Shown one piece after another: positions 1 to 13,081 of a DNA stretch of 64,000 bases. Origin of the DNA: Bemisia tabaci (taxonomy: Eukaryota; Arthropoda; Insecta; Hemiptera; Aleyrodidae); the NCBI RefSeq assembly GCF_918797505.1, contig NC_092793.1, positions 74,211,912 to 74,275,911 on the forward strand, written 5' to 3'. Within the stretch, counting starts at the first letter, position 1, and each line of letters begins with the position of its first letter. The notes under the pieces are model-generated. The model searched no databases. It saw nothing but the letters and a program-made list of their open reading frames with translations, and had not been told where the DNA came from. The position numbers were made by a program, and so were the translations under genes.

Positions 1-3000
1 AGCCATACAAGTAAATTCCAAGCCATTCCACATTATAACAAAAAAAATTAAGAAAATACAATTTTTCAATTTTTTTCAGTGAAAAATTGTGCTTTCAGCT
101 TTCCACCGCGTTAAAGGCTTGTATCAATCCGCCAGAATATTTCCCTGTCTCTGTATTATTCCTTTTCGACCCAGACTTGACATTTTAAATTTAAGATTTT
201 TAAAAATCATAATTTTTCCCTATTAAAATGTAATTAAAGTACGGAGGAAACTTAACCGAGCACGATCAGAAGTGGGTTTTTTTTTATTTTAGCTTTTTGA
301 AAAAGTTCGTTTTTAAATTTTGGTTTTCCGTACCGTTGAAGTCGCCAGGGTTTTCAATACTCACCTCACATCAGCATTGGTTTTACTATTTTTGGAACAT
401 CTAAAGAAAGTTCAGTGAACGTAAAAATAAAGCGAAGTAAATGGTGGGAATAAATACAGCTCTCAAATAAGTAAGTGTACTCACGAAGAGTAGGATACCA
501 ATTCAAGAATCGAATTTCAATAACTGATGGGGGAGCTAAAAAAATATTTGTTAGACCTATGCTCCGTTGCATCTTGATTTCTCCATTTTATCCATTTCTT
601 TTATATATGTGTTAGGTATTTCTATTATATGTTTGAAAAATAGAAACAGCATATTTTCTTTTGAAATAAAATGAAAATCATAAAAAAATGAGCTAAAAAT
701 GTATTTTTTATTACATTAAGAGGTGAATGTTTGTCATTTACGTAGAGAGAAGAGAACTCGAAAATCGACTCGATATTTAGGAGGAATTTTCGTTTCCAAA
801 TAACATCACATCACCAGTAATCTAAGTTATTCGAAGCACGACACGCGAAGATAAACGATCCTTTGACATACGATCAATGCGAGGGAATGCTCAATTGATC
901 AGCCAAAAAACCGGTAGCAATATTTTCGCTAGAATTTTAATCCGCTTTTGTTGAATGATGACTCCTGAGCTCCCAACAGCGTCTATGCTTGGTCAGCTGC
1001 TATCCGGTATCTTCGAGTTTCTTCACAGAGAGCATTCTGCGTTACTGCGACACAATATGTGCAACCATGATCAGGAGTTTCTTACAATCGATCATCGTTT
1101 TTTCTGGTGAGTTCTGAGTGAAAGTAATGTCGCTCATGAATGCACTTGTATCATACTCTTCCACCATGTGAGAAGCTGAATGGTGCCGCCCTTCTCTATC
1201 AAGAAAGATAACACGTTTTTCAGGGTCGAAAGTCTGACAGTTTGAAAATTATCAACGTGTTATGCTCCAAGAATAATTGCGCAAAAACACAATCCAGTGT
1301 TATATTGGTGTATGATACAGTGGATTAAAATTTCAAAGAGACTGGTCCAAATGTTAGTTTGTGATCTTTGGTTCAACATTTAACTTTTTTATTGGAATCT
1401 TATGTCAAAGTTTATTATCAATTTGGTCTCAGCTGGTAAAATTTATGATTGATGTGGGTTGAATTTTAGTTTTAGCCCAAAATAAACGGAAAATTTATGT
1501 CAAACCCTCTTTTATTTAACCATATATTTGTGAGAAAAGAAAAATAATACAATCGACTTTGCTGCGGTTATGTGACATTTTTTTATATGAAAGAGAACTA
1601 TTCATAATTTTTGCGCGAATCTGTGTGATTTTCCTTAATTATCCACTAAATAAAAAAACTCCCGTTAACTTTCATAGATTTTTTGTGTCAGAAAGATTGG
1701 GGGTTATTGTATCTGCCAAGGAAGGAAGTCATATTTAGGGGTAGATTGGACTAATCAATTCGTTCAAATGGTTTGTGCATTAGAAAATATGACACAGAAT
1801 AAGGATGTCGCCGCCAATCTAACACAAAAACAGTATTTAAGCGGCTTAAACGAGATAGAACACTGAAGATTTTAACTCGAACATCAAAACATCTATCAAA
1901 CTAATTTAATTCACTCACTCTGGTGTTAACTGACCATTTCAACGACTGACATTAACACGTTATTAACGGTCCTAATTAAATTGAGCTCAATTAACTACTG
2001 TGGGAACCAATGCCAGGGTCTGTTCTGAAACTGAACAGAATAGCGGTACAAGTGCTTCTATAAAGCCACAAAATCTACTCCACATACTCGCTATTACATG
2101 CTTGCTTGTACCTATCGAACCGTACTGTCACGGCATTCTACTTCTCGATGAAACCCGTAAATATTTCTATAAAAAGTGAGTGAACGCGTTTCCATATTCC
2201 TGTCATAACTGCGAGCTCTAACTGTTCCCAAAAATACGTTATTTATCCCGGGTCTTTCTTCCGTGATGAATACTATACACGAAATAATGAGGTCTACGAG
2301 GAGACGGTTACTTAAGTGCACTTACTCATGCAACGTCTTGTGAGACGGCCGCATAAAAATCTAATTATATGTGCCGGGAAGGGAGAGTATCAACAAGGTT
2401 GTGGCTTAGGGTCATGTTGATTTGTAGTGCGTGTTGTATGCATCAAACAGTGAATCTACGCACACGCTGTAGGTCTCGAGACCGAGAGACAGACAAATAA
2501 AGAAACTTTTCTACAAGGCAAGGATTTGATAAAATACGATTACAAAAGACAAATATTAATACCCTAAGAAAATAGTTTGGTAACAGATACTCAACTTCGG
2601 TTCATACTGAACATGAAACTTCCGCAGTTCGGGTGATAAAACTTTTGCGTCGTGGGCACTGAAGTTCAGTGTCCATCACCGAATGTTATTTTCTCAGTGA
2701 TGAGTAAAAATGATTTCATGGAAGTTTGAGCTGATATAGAATCTAGCGCGAGGACATTTGCGCATCCAGCAAATTGACGACATTGTCTTTTCTCCATTTA
2801 AACCAATGGAAATGTATCGCTTCTTAGAGGGGCCAGGTGGTCCGACAAGAATCGATTATTTAGCATAGGTCTAGATGGAGGAAATCCGGTGTTGCCAAAT
2901 TGTTGGATCCGCCTCTGCTTGCACAATTTCTAATGCGATTGTAATGCCAGTATACCCAGATACACATTTGTTAATTGCGTAGTCTCGAAATTCACTCGTG

Positions 3001-3633
3001 AGTTTTGCTTATGAAATACAAAAGAAGCTAGCTAATATTAGTTGGAACTTTCCACAGAATTTATTGAAAAGCAAAAAAACACATCGATTAAGAGTTCTCT
3101 GGGCTTCTAAGTCTAAGCTTGTACCTTCTTAGGATAGGTCACCGCAAGTCAAAACCACCCCATCTATGTCGAGTCATCGTACGCGTACCCGCCCTCTGAA
3201 AGTACTCTGCTTAGGAGAGCCAGATAATTATGGAAATCTTGACTCCTAATCAAATGTGTTTAGCCGTATGTTAGTCACACTCCATGACGCTTTCAGCTCC
3301 CATCCGTAACCATCTCCCCCCTCCTCTACCCCTCGGCTACCACCGCACCGCCTACACTCATGACCGCCGGGGTGTTGGTGTTGCAAAGCAGCACATGCTG
3401 GTCTGCTGGGATTTGATCACTTCGAGTTCTCATAAAAGTTTTGGGAACTTTTTGACAGAGCATCTACCAAGTTGATATGGATGATTAAAAAGTAAGAGTA
3501 TCAGTGTTAAACAATTTGTTTGCATCGATCGATGGACCACTATAAATTTTACATTATTCGATCGGAATCTGCTGGTCGTTCGTGGAATCTTCGTCAAATG
3601 ATCTAAATGCGAATCTCGGCAGTGCTATTATTT
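1..3633. other. Unassigned AT-rich stretch
   Basis: No gene, RNA or transposon could be recognised. The open frames are shorter than 71 codons and lack convincing splice or promoter context. The only local structure noted is a small perfect palindrome at 2657-2671 with 7-bp arms CACTGAA/TTCAGTG around one base. Confidence 0.6.
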
Positions 3634-3891
3634 GGACCACGTTTAGCAGAAAGAACCCAAGCCACATCAGCTTATTGCCTAATTTGAGTTGGGCAATTTA
3701 ATTTTTTACAAGGGAACGTTTATGTGGAGTTCTTTGAACATTTTAAGGAATTTGCTTTGTGTTATTCAGAAAATTCACTGAAATGTACACAATATTCCGC
3801 ACAATCGCTTTGACGTAAAAAATTAAACTGCTCGATTAAATTTGGTAATTACTGATGTGGCTTATTGGTTCCTTTTTGCTTAACACGGTCC
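3634..3891. mobile_element. F5 MITE, GGACC ends, TSD ATTT
   Basis: This 258-bp element has terminal inverted repeats of about 40 bp. They begin GGACC and carry the motif AAGCCACATCAG near each end. A 4-bp direct repeat ATTT flanks it at 3630-3633 and 3892-3895. A second diverged copy lies at 30086-30337. The interior is AT-rich and non-coding, so it is a non-autonomous DNA transposon. The parent superfamily cannot be named from the ends alone. Confidence 0.85.
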
Positions 3892-3950
3892 ATTTATCGA
3901 TCAAGGTCCTCGACATTGCATCAGCTTACCGTGTTCTAGAAAATTGTATA

Positions 3951-4000
3951 TGGGATGAGCCTTGAAATACACGAGCTTGGCTCACACATAGATGCACACA
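3951..4000. mobile_element. Fragment of F4-type foldback
   Basis: The segment starts TGGGATGAGCC and then has TTGGCTCACACATAG. This matches the centre of the F4 element at 15196-15320, where GATGAGCC and GGCTCATACAG form the inner inverted repeat. The outer CTGCCGTG ends are not visible, so this is a decayed or truncated copy. Confidence 0.45.
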
Positions 4001-4667
4001 CTACTCCATTCCGTAACATGGCAGTCTGGTTAATTTATACGCAAGACGCATCACAGAACTATTAGCGAGGCATAGCCAAAACTTTCAACCTATTGCAATC
4101 GCTTTTTTTCAACATAATGGCATAAAGAGATCTTTTTTATTGGGATACCCACACGCAAAGATCAACCTCAAAATTGATGGCTCGGTTTCCAAATTAAATC
4201 GTTTGCTCGTCTAGACTCTTTAATTTCTCCAAACTAGGAAAACCAACCTCAACAGCGCAGTTAATTGAGCCCCTCAAACACATGGCGTTTCCGTTAGGGG
4301 ATGATCCGCGGCGGGATGCCCCATCCTCCCTCCTCAACCAAGACACCCTTATTGAGTCGTTTAATATCTAAAATGAAAGATCGCCTTGGGAAAGACCCCA
4401 GAGACTACACTTATTCCCGTCTTTTTTATATGAACCGAGACAAGCAACACATCGCACAATTGCCTAATTTAAAAGAAAACATGTTCATCGAGAGCTGTTT
4501 TCAAATAAAATAATTGATATACTCATCTCAATTGGCGGCTGGGTAGAGTTTTGTTGCCAAATTTAGTGCTACAATTTTACTATCACATTGTTTTAGCCGG
4601 GAATTCAGTCGTATCTTTTCACTATTTGACAGCGCTGGGCACGGAAACATATGACCTAGCCTAAACC

Positions 4668-4669
<2 letters not shown>

Positions 4670-4702
<33 letters not shown>
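4670..4702. repeat. Poly(A) run, 33 nt
   Basis: An uninterrupted run of 33 A. No retrotransposon body or target duplication could be tied to it, so it may be a simple repeat or the tail of an unrecognised retroposon. Confidence 0.9.
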
Positions 4703-4703
<1 letters not shown>

Positions 4704-7700
4704 ATTTTAATAGGTAAGCGGCGTTCTTTTTTTATTCACGCTTGAAAACGGGACAACAACTTCACGGAAATGATGTTTTGAGTGCATCCCCCTCTTTGCG
4801 GGTGACTATTCCCCGCGAGTTGCGACGCGGAGAAATAACGAACCAGTCCATAAATAACACTGGCTGCTGCGGAGTACATGATTTTAATTGGTGCACTAGG
4901 AGCGATTAGTTCCAATTTTATTATTTTGAGGGTTGAAAATTCTGTCGTCAAGGGAAGACTAACTTCTCGCATTCTTTCCGTCTCGCGACCAACTTATGCA
5001 AGTCTCACTAATTTTAAAGATTAGATCTGCCGTGCGGCATGTTTCCTTATAAGCCGGCGTTTTTAATGTTTCCGAACTAATTTCAATTAGATAAGGGCAA
5101 ATAATTTAACCGTGTATTCTGGGATTTCAATATAAACAATTGCTTTGATAATCAGCACGTAAACTTATACTGGGGAGGCACTTCGAATGCATGGGCTCTG
5201 AATCCATAATCTTGACTAAAAGTTTACTTTCAGTCAGTATAGAGGTCATGAATTTGAACTCTTCCTAATGAGAGGGAAAAGAGCTTTCTTTAGACATTTG
5301 ACGCAGTGTAAAGTGGTGAAATCACGAAAAAAACGCGATGGTTTGATTAGCCGGGAAAGTTTACATCAAGGAAAAACAAATAGAGCCCTGTATCAATGGT
5401 ATCGTGATACTCGCACAGAGCATTCTTCTATGTCACGGTCGAGAAGTGCTCAAACCACCTTTGCCAAGTAAACTTTCAATTCGGCTAAAAAAATACACCT
5501 CCAGACTTGAAATCGAAATGGAACAGAGAGGCCTTAACATATGTAGTTATTTGACATGTTCTAGAGCATTGGTTATCTTTGCTTTAGTAATGCCGCTTGA
5601 GAACTGTCCCAAAGTCTTAGTCTATTCCTTTAAGCCACTTTCGAAAAGAAAAGAAGTTTGGTGAAACTGGACTATTTGGGTGACACAAAACTTACAATTT
5701 TTCAGTAAACGCATGAAGAAGCTATTTAGTTACATTAATATTAAGTTAAGATAAAATTTTGATTCCAACGACAAAAATGGGTTATTGGTCGGATCATGCT
5801 ACTAAAAAACCTCAAAAATGCGAACAGTATCATCGGAATGTAAAAAAAATTGTTATGTGGGTTTTCCTTTGCTCTTTCTCTAACTACCGTGTTCGCACAT
5901 CCGTAGAATTAGCAGAAAGTTGTGCAAGATCTATGATGAGATTGCAGATCTACTTTTCTATTTTTGAGACCATTTGCAGGATAAAGGACTGTAATTGTAG
6001 AGGGAAAATGTTTCACAATTTTGGGACAGATAAGGTCGAAAAACAGATTTTTTTTTTTCCAGAGATAGCTCTCTAGGATATTAACAAATAGTTTTTAAAT
6101 AGTTTGTTTCATTTTTGTGTCAATGTATGGGCCCTTAATGTCTATCGGCCAATTTCGTGCCCTATCCATAGGGAGATAAAACTTTACGCAATCTTTCATA
6201 AAACTAGTGTTTTGCATCGCAAATCTCATACTGCAATAGCTTACTGTGATTCAATTTGAAATTTTCGAGTGTTTCTGGCACCAAAATATACATTTAACAC
6301 CCCTCTGCAATGGTACCGATCGCTCAATTTTGACGGGCTCAGTATTATTTTAACCCAAACTCTCTATGCACTGAACTGGTCATTCCGACAACAAAGCCAG
6401 AAAAATAAACTAAATGCCTCACGCTACTGTTACACCCAAACACAAAACGCAAAACGCACAAGCCAGCGATCTGCCCCTTCAGTGCCAGGCTCCACCGTTC
6501 CCACCCCCATCGCGATGCTGCCACACGTGTTGGAAACCAGCAAACATTATGTGTTAAAAACTCGACTTTATTTGTGAAAAATGGCAGCTTTGGCGATGCT
6601 TTCAGTAATAGCATGGCGCAACCCTCCCCCGCCGTCCAGCTACTGCTCAACCAGGAAGTGAGGGTACTCTTCCGGCTTTGATGCAATATTCGTGAAATCC
6701 CTTGTTGATAGGATGGAAGGGATTTATCAACCATTCTTCCCGAACTCATTTTTTAATCTAGATTTTAAAAATATAAGGGTGAATTTTAAAGCAATTTTTT
6801 TTTTTTTTTTTTTTTTTTGGTATGGCTTTTTTCATAGTATTGAGGATTAAGTTTTGGAACTTTTATGAGATTCTAATGATTAATCTAAGGCCAAACTTTC
6901 GAGAGCAGACCCAACTGGGCCGTTTCATGGATTTTTATTTAAGTGCTTGTTGAAGATTTTCAAGTAAAACGTTGGAAGAGTCGTGTTGATTAATTAAACT
7001 TGTGTTTTTAAGAGAGATTACTCACAATCAAGATCGAGATGAGCCATAAAAAGCACAACTTCTATGTACATAATTCATTTTAGCGCACGTTTAACTGCCG
7101 AGGATATGAATTGCAAGAGACCTAGAATCTCTTTATCAAAGACGATAGTTTTGTTGTGAGGTTTTGGACCTACTCAAATGTTGCCGAACAAATTTCTGCA
7201 AGGAAAGAGAACTTGATTAAGTATCACAGGCCAAATCTGCAAATATATTCATTTTTAAGAAGCACGGTCTCATCTTGGCAGCTTTCTAGAGAGATCAGAC
7301 GCATGGTGGGGGGAGGGAGGGGGGCTCTTCCTCTGCACCATAAATTTAGACCGAGTCTAACTGCAGAAACGCACCAAGTCACATCAAGTTTAGCCATCAA
7401 TTTGTCATCACCCAAGGCTAAAATTTCGGTTCCGAGAAACACACAGAGCTCAACATCACAGGGGCAGCTTTTCAGGGATTTCGTTCGGAGGAGCAACGGG
7501 AGGGTCAGAGAGTCGTAAGCTCTTATTCTAACTTTTACGGAGGAGGTATTAATCAAGACAACACGGAGCAACTGTCCACGTCATGAGACATTCATCAGGA
7601 TGATTTCGACTGGACCACACGAGGCAATACAATAAGACACGGGATTAATGCGAAAGCCGGGAGGAGTGGCGTGGGGGGAGGGGGGAGGGGGCTAGAAACG

Positions 7701-7849
7701 CGGAGGACTCGAAAACGCATGGCTCAGGAACTCTCCTATAATCGCAGAATCGGCTTAAGTGTCCGAAGAAAATTAGTCGCAACTGACTCGAAAGTGGAGG
7801 GTCAACCAAAGATTAGGTGGGTAACCGTTGACCGCGGTTGGGTCTACTC
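4703..7849. other. Unassigned stretch with poly(T) and two G-rich patches
   Basis: No gene could be recognised. Overlapping open frames of 86-134 codons at 5404-6749 have no recognisable domain, and some begin at non-ATG codons. A 24-nt poly(T) lies at 6795-6818. G-run clusters able to form quadruplexes lie near 7306-7325 and 7672-7692. Confidence 0.55.
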
Positions 7850-8101
7850 CGCCGTGCTAAGAAAAAACGCCGCATGAACATTCGAGGGTTGCCAAATTTC
7901 CCTTGTTGAAACATGTATTTTTGACAACATTCATGTATATTTTTCCTTGAAATCCTCAGATATTTTAAATTAAATTGCATAAAAAATTGTCTGAAAAGTT
8001 TAAAAAATAATATCCGCAATTTTCCCAGGAAATTCGGTTTTTATCGCAGGAAACTTGGCAACGTCTGAAGGCCCATACGGCGATCTTCCTTAACACGGCA
8101 G
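7850..8101. mobile_element. F3 MITE copy
   Basis: Its ends are CCGTGCTAAG and AACACGGCAG, with inner repeats GAGGGTTGCCAAATTT and AACTTGGCAACGTCTGA. It closely matches the F3 copy at 38037-38289 along its whole length, including the internal GATATTTTA segment. The exact 5' boundary and TSD are unclear. It is non-coding. Confidence 0.85.
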
Positions 8102-8241
8102 CACTGTTTGCTGCACCGGGCCGGGTTGCTTTTTCAGCGCTTTGTTTAACGACTTGGAAAACGACTCATTACAGTTAAACTTTGGCAGAAGGTGGAGAGG
8201 GTACATTTTCTCTCAAAACTAAAAATTTGTTTCCTGAATCG

Positions 8242-8293
8242 TAGTTTTCCTGACGAAAGAGCATAACTACATTTCAATGTTGTCAATTGCCTC
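8242..8293. mobile_element. End fragment of F7 MITE
   Basis: Read on the minus strand it carries CATTGAAATGTAGTTATG followed by CTTTCGTCAGGAAA. This is the end sequence of the F7 elements at 29773-30031 and 60975-61222. Only one end is present. Confidence 0.5.
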
Positions 8294-8618
8294 AGGGACG
8301 CGGCCCATGGCGGCAAATCTAGGGGGCGGCAAATTTTGCAATTTTTTTAAATGTAGGTATTAAAAAAAAATCGGATTTAGAAAAGAAAAATTACAAACGA
8401 GAAAAGGCTACAAAATCTCTCATTTCCTGAGAGGATACTAATTTCTAATTTTGTCGTCTTTCAGTGATACAAGAGACAGCACCTTCAATTAGTCGAGCTA
8501 AGAGAGAAACCAAACACACAATTTGGCCTGGAACGGCGCGACTCAGGGGGAAATGATGACGAGGACTTGAGATGAAGAGGAGAAGCCCTCGGCACGGCAA
8601 TCGGCATGTAACACATAT

Positions 8619-8760
8619 TAGCGCCTACAAGACTGCACGAATACTTCACGCATTGCATCAAACACAGTGCGTTCATTGTGGTCAGCGTGAAACGGATAGC
8701 GCCTACAAGAATGCGTGAATACTTCACGCATTGCGCCAAAAACAGTGCGGTCGGCGCGGC
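8619..8760 (+). repeat. Two-unit repeat D, copy 1
   Basis: Two units about 78 bp apart (starts 8619 and 8697) share TAGCGCCTACAAGA, then TACTTCACGCATTGC, then a segment ending in AACAGTGCG. The second unit contains a perfect hairpin at 8710-8732, with 10-bp arms AATGCGTGAA/TTCACGCATT and loop TAC. Similar two-unit copies occur at 16884-17012 and 62659-62785. There is no inverted terminal repeat, so the mobilisation mechanism is unknown. Confidence 0.8.
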
Positions 8761-9099
8761 GGCGGCGGAAGTTAAAATCATTAAACCAAACTTTGTGTTT
8801 GTTCTTTCATAATTTTTTCGTTCATTTCTTATGAATGGAAGGCCTTGTCCATTAGAGATAGGTTGACGAAACTTGACTTTCGCGCAAAGTTCCGTGACCT
8901 TTTGCTAGTAGTGTTGACAGGGCTTTCCCAAAAAATATGTTCAACACGAGTAAACGCGTCTTAGGCATACCTCCTCCGCTGGCACGTTCACTTGATGGTT
9001 TTTATTGATGTTTCAAAACGAATGAGAAGGAGGCGGCAAAATTCAGACGGCCCATGGGCGGCAAGAAGGTAAATCCTGCCCTGTCAGGGATATTGCTTT

Positions 9100-9292
9100 T
9101 TTACCAGGATAATCTTCAAAATTTCTAGCTGTAAATCTTAATGATTTCTCTTCTGATCTTGTACAAAAATTAGGAAAATTTTTAATGGAAAGTGCGCAAG
9201 TTACACTTGTAAAGGATTGAATTGTTTAATTCAATTTTGCAACCTTGGGATGGAATTACGTTCCTTCGTCAGGGAAGCGACGAAATATGCTA
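9100..9292 (-). mobile_element. Partial F7 MITE copy
   Basis: The right end on the minus strand reads TTTCGTCGCTTCCCTGAC then GAAGGAACGTAATTCC and AGGTTGCAAAATTG. This matches the start of the F7 elements at 29773 and 60975. The internal TGAGATCAGAAG-type segment is recognisable but diverged. The other end is poorly preserved. Confidence 0.6.
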
Positions 9293-10300
9293 AATATCCT
9301 TGTTTTCAATTACTTTATGAAATACTTCCTATCCTAAAATTTTACACTTCATGAATCAAACATGGTGCTTAATGAGTATTTCAATCAAGAATTAGAATTC
9401 CTCGCTGTCATTTTCTTGGTCTTAATGACTGTAATTATCAGTGATCGTTAAGTACTTAGCAACAACCGTCAGTGGTCTCTGCTTCTTGATCAACACATGG
9501 TGACGTTGACAGCCAGTAACCTCACCCGTGCCTTCATCAATCATTGTTTACTAAAAGATTAATTAATAATATCGACATAACTAATTAAAAATTTCGCTAG
9601 GACGTTGCCTCTTCAACTCTAGTGAGCAAAAAACATGTTCACGTCAAATGACCCAGTTTTGAGTGCAGTTTGAGTCTTCGCTCCTTGCCACGCTTGTTTG
9701 GTGAGTTGTTCCTGCTTTCTTTTTTGAGTAATTGTAAAATCTAAGAGTGATACCACTATTTACCCACCTTGGAGCTCGGATTGCCTACACTGGAAACTGA
9801 AGGCAAACCGACAGTGAGGTAATGTCACCGCTTCACGCCATGTTTTGTGAATTATTCCTTCTATTCTCTTCGAGTAACGAATGGAGAGCAAATAAATTAA
9901 CAGGGTTGCCATGTTGTTTAGGAACTCCAAAACTGAAAACACAGTAACCATGCTAATGCATTTTCTTCTTATCTTTGCACGAAGAGTTTGGCTAGATATA
10001 GTGGTGGAATCTCAGTATTTCCGTCCATTCCGGCTTCAATTTTGAGAACTCTTTTTAAGCTTTGGAGTTCGCTTCAGAGAAAATTAGTGGCACCACCGTG
10101 TTTCTCGCAAAATTTTAGGCAAGGAAAAGTACTTACATTGCATATCCCTGACTCACGAAAGAACTTCGCTCCCTGATCTGCATTCCCTTCGTCATTTCAA
10201 AAATTCCTGCACCCTCTGTCAAGGGAAAACCTCTCCGACCCCCTCTTGTTTTTCCAAATTTTCTCCCGAAATTTTAAAACACAGGCTGCTACAGGCAACG
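9293..10300. other. Unassigned stretch with a repeat H monomer
   Basis: No gene could be recognised. At 9770-9822 the pattern TTGCCTACACTGGAAACTG then AAGGCAAACC resembles the monomer of the short tandem repeat at 28284-28425. Two roughly similar segments around 9686 and 9834 suggest an old local duplication. Confidence 0.45.
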
Positions 10301-10561
10301 GGGCCCGACGCGGTCAGGAAAATACTTTTTAACCCATGACTTGCAAGTTCGTAGGGAAGAGCGTCTACGCGTATTAGTAAAGTTTCGGTGCTAATAGAGC
10401 GTCCACTTCACGCGTGCAACTCTTCGAGGCCGACATCGATACACCCATCAAATTCGTGACGTCACACTTATACGGTCCATTACAGAAAAAAGCTCGTGAG
10501 GTCTTTGATTTATGGTGAAGCTGTGCTTGCATAATTCGTCAAACGCTCGGGATGTTTCTCT

Positions 10562-10858
10562 TTGTCTACACAGCCATCATCGATTGCAAGAGCCGACAGT
10601 CGCAGTCGGAGCAAACCTGCTCCTTTACGTAACAGCTACCGGTTGATGTTTTCAGGGCTGTCGGCCCGATCCTCAAAGCTATTTGTGAAAGTCCGCATCT
10701 TCAATCGATGCAATCTGCATGCTTTTCATACTTTGCGGCGATTTGTTGACCGAGTTAAAGAGGGTATAGATACGGGACATGATGTCAGATCAGCGACTCC
10801 GATGAAGAGTAAACATTTCAAACATCATGGGGTCTATCAGATATTACTAGGATTGTGA
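10562..10858 (+). other. Open frame, 98 codons, unrecognised
   Basis: This open frame lies in a moderately GC-rich patch (about 10300-10860) that stands out from the AT-rich surroundings. The predicted protein is basic and serine/arginine-rich at its start and has no domain I recognise. No convincing splice sites were seen. It is more likely chance than a gene. Confidence 0.12.
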
Positions 10859-11372
10859 GGTTTGTACTTCTTAATTGTGAAAGAACTTGACTGTTTCTGC
10901 TCGTAAACTGCAATTTTTGTTGAAGTTTATTTTTACATTTTTGAATTTAAATCGTCCTTCTAATTGGCGCGCTTGAAGAATCCAGTGTGGATACCGATAG
11001 AGAGATTTACAAATTTGCTAAAATTCTTATGTAGTTAATTTATGTAATGAATGATTGATGCTTACTCGTTCAATTAGGAATTTGAGTGTCACGCCAGTGT
11101 TATTCGGGGGCACTGTTTCGGCTTTTCCAATCTTGTTGATCTCTTATTCCCGTCGTAAATCAGCGAAATATTTCCAAAAAAAAAAACCTGACTTAATTCA
11201 AGCTGTTTTCTTTCTCAGAGTATTCTTAATTTTTTTTTTTGAAATGAAGGGGGGGGGGGGTTTGGGCCAGCGTTTCCTCATTCAAAAGTGGGAGTCTAGA
11301 GCTGCGTTACGGGTGCGTTACAAGGTGGAGGGCGGGGGAGTGAAAAATCAGAAAACGTGCGTTACGTAATAC

Positions 11373-11786
11373 TTGAACGGTGCCGTGGTGCATAGATACA
11401 TTTTTCCTGATGGCATCCAATTAATCACTCGCAGAATAACCCGGATTCCCGAGGTGTCGAAAAGACACTTAAATTCCACCGATGCGATGGCCGCTCGTAA
11501 AAATAATCGCCCCGAATCAACAGTGTCAACACTCCAGACGCCGAATCAGCGAAAAACCTCGCCTCCTTTCGTCGTTTTAATAGGCCGGCGAGTTCCGAAC
11601 GGCAACGGTCAACACTCGTGCGGTGCGATCGCGCAACCGGACGATCCCACATTCAAATTACCCGCGCCAATCGATGCTATCTCGCTCTTGCGCAATCGTA
11701 ACGATGGTCACCAGATCGTGGCGGCGCTTATCGCTTTCGGGTTCGAGATTGGTGGATTTCGGCGGGAAATCGGCATCGTCGCCTGA
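11373..11786 (+). other. GC-rich patch with 137-codon open frame
   Basis: The segment at 11440-11810 is rich in CpG and GCGC/CGGCG motifs. It is open in one plus frame for about 137 codons and also partly open on the other strand. Dual-strand openness fits low stop-codon density in GC-rich DNA better than coding. The ORF start at 11373 is not a standard ATG. No domain is recognised. A CpG-rich regulatory segment or a buried exon are alternatives. Confidence 0.15.
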
Positions 11787-12100
11787 GATTCCGGCGCGGA
11801 GACATTAACGAGCTTGACGTAATTTGGGATATGTTGCATTGTCCGACGTTCGGTGAGTCGTGGGTGACAGTGGCCGATCAAATCGATCCGGGTCTCGTAG
11901 CTGTGTCCGTTTGATCCGTCTTAATTTGGGGGATTAGTGAACCGAGGCTTTGTAGTTCAAGGCCTTCATCGAGCCTTCGGTAACTGTTATGGAGTTACCA
12001 AATGGACAACTTCGTGCACACTCATTCATTTTTATCAAAACCAGCGTTGAAGCGAGTAGAACCGGGAGGGCATGAAATCACATTTTCCGACTTCCAGATG

Positions 12101-12335
12101 CACTGGAAAAAAAAAAAAAAAACATATTGGATCTAGAGTCCAGACCCTTGAAAACATTGACAAGAAAAATGACTCTTGATTCAATCAGATTTTTGCTTGG
12201 ATCAAAAGGAAATCCGCTCAAATTAAGAGGCTTGGTTCTTGATTTAAGTGTAAATCTGATTGAATCAAGAGTATTTTTTCTTGTCGATGTTTTTAAGAGT
12301 CTGGACCCTAGGTCCAATGTGTTTTTTTTCCAGTG
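12101..12335. mobile_element. F1 MITE copy 1, CACTG ends, TSD TG
   Basis: A 235-bp element starting CACTGG plus an A-run and ending in a T-run plus CCAGTG. Long inverted arms contain TTGGATCTAGAGTCCAGAC, then a TGACAAGAAAAA motif and ACTCTTGATTCAATC. The dinucleotide TG is duplicated at 12099-12100 and 12336-12337. The interior is non-coding. CACTR ends with 2-3 bp TSDs are the published hallmark of the CACTA (CMC) group, so that assignment is inferred. Confidence 0.9.
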
Positions 12336-13081
12336 TGAGAATTAGGAAATAAGTACGTGAGGATATCGATTAAAAAGAAGGACCACGAGGATCTTTCGCG
12401 ATCACAACCGCAACAACCACAAGCTGATATAGTGGCAATCACTATTTCAGTTTTGTCTCATCCTCTCATCATAACTAATTAGAATTGTAAATTAATTTTA
12501 GGAATATATCTGTGAAAGAAAAATGTATCGAACTTTTCTTCACCATTATAGATCTCAACCGGTATTTACGCTCTCTTAATCTCGACTTTTCAATGGTGCG
12601 CTTTCAGAAAATGTTGTGAAGAGACACAATTGTTGCGGAAGAGGGCAGAGACTAGAATCGCATTATATGTCTATCAGTGAATCTGCTTTTCTCAACTTTA
12701 ATCAACTTAGAAAGTACTATCTAGTGGTACTACTATCTCGCAGTATTGATGAAAATTGCGCGGTACCCTTCCACTTTTGATCGGACATGCCTCCACCATT
12801 CGTTCGGATGGGAAGTTTCAAAAGAGGCAAATGTTCACATAAAGTTGCTGAGACCGTGCAACTTTACCATTTTCTCACTCCTAGAAGAGTGGAGTTTACT
12901 CAGAAACCGAATGGAAAAAAGTCGGAACATTAACTCCGATTTCGTTGATTTACGATTTTGACGATTTCGGAGTCCGATTTTGCAGCGCAACTTAGATGAT
13001 TTTTTCAGAACTACCGCGCTGAGGATTCACTTAAAGTCGAATCCATCCGTTGGATACTCAAGCTCTTTTTCTGGAAGCCCA

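Noticed and set aside
8619..8760. CRISPR-like direct repeats
   Set aside because: There are only two units per locus with diverged sequence, no regular spacers, no associated genes and a eukaryotic context.
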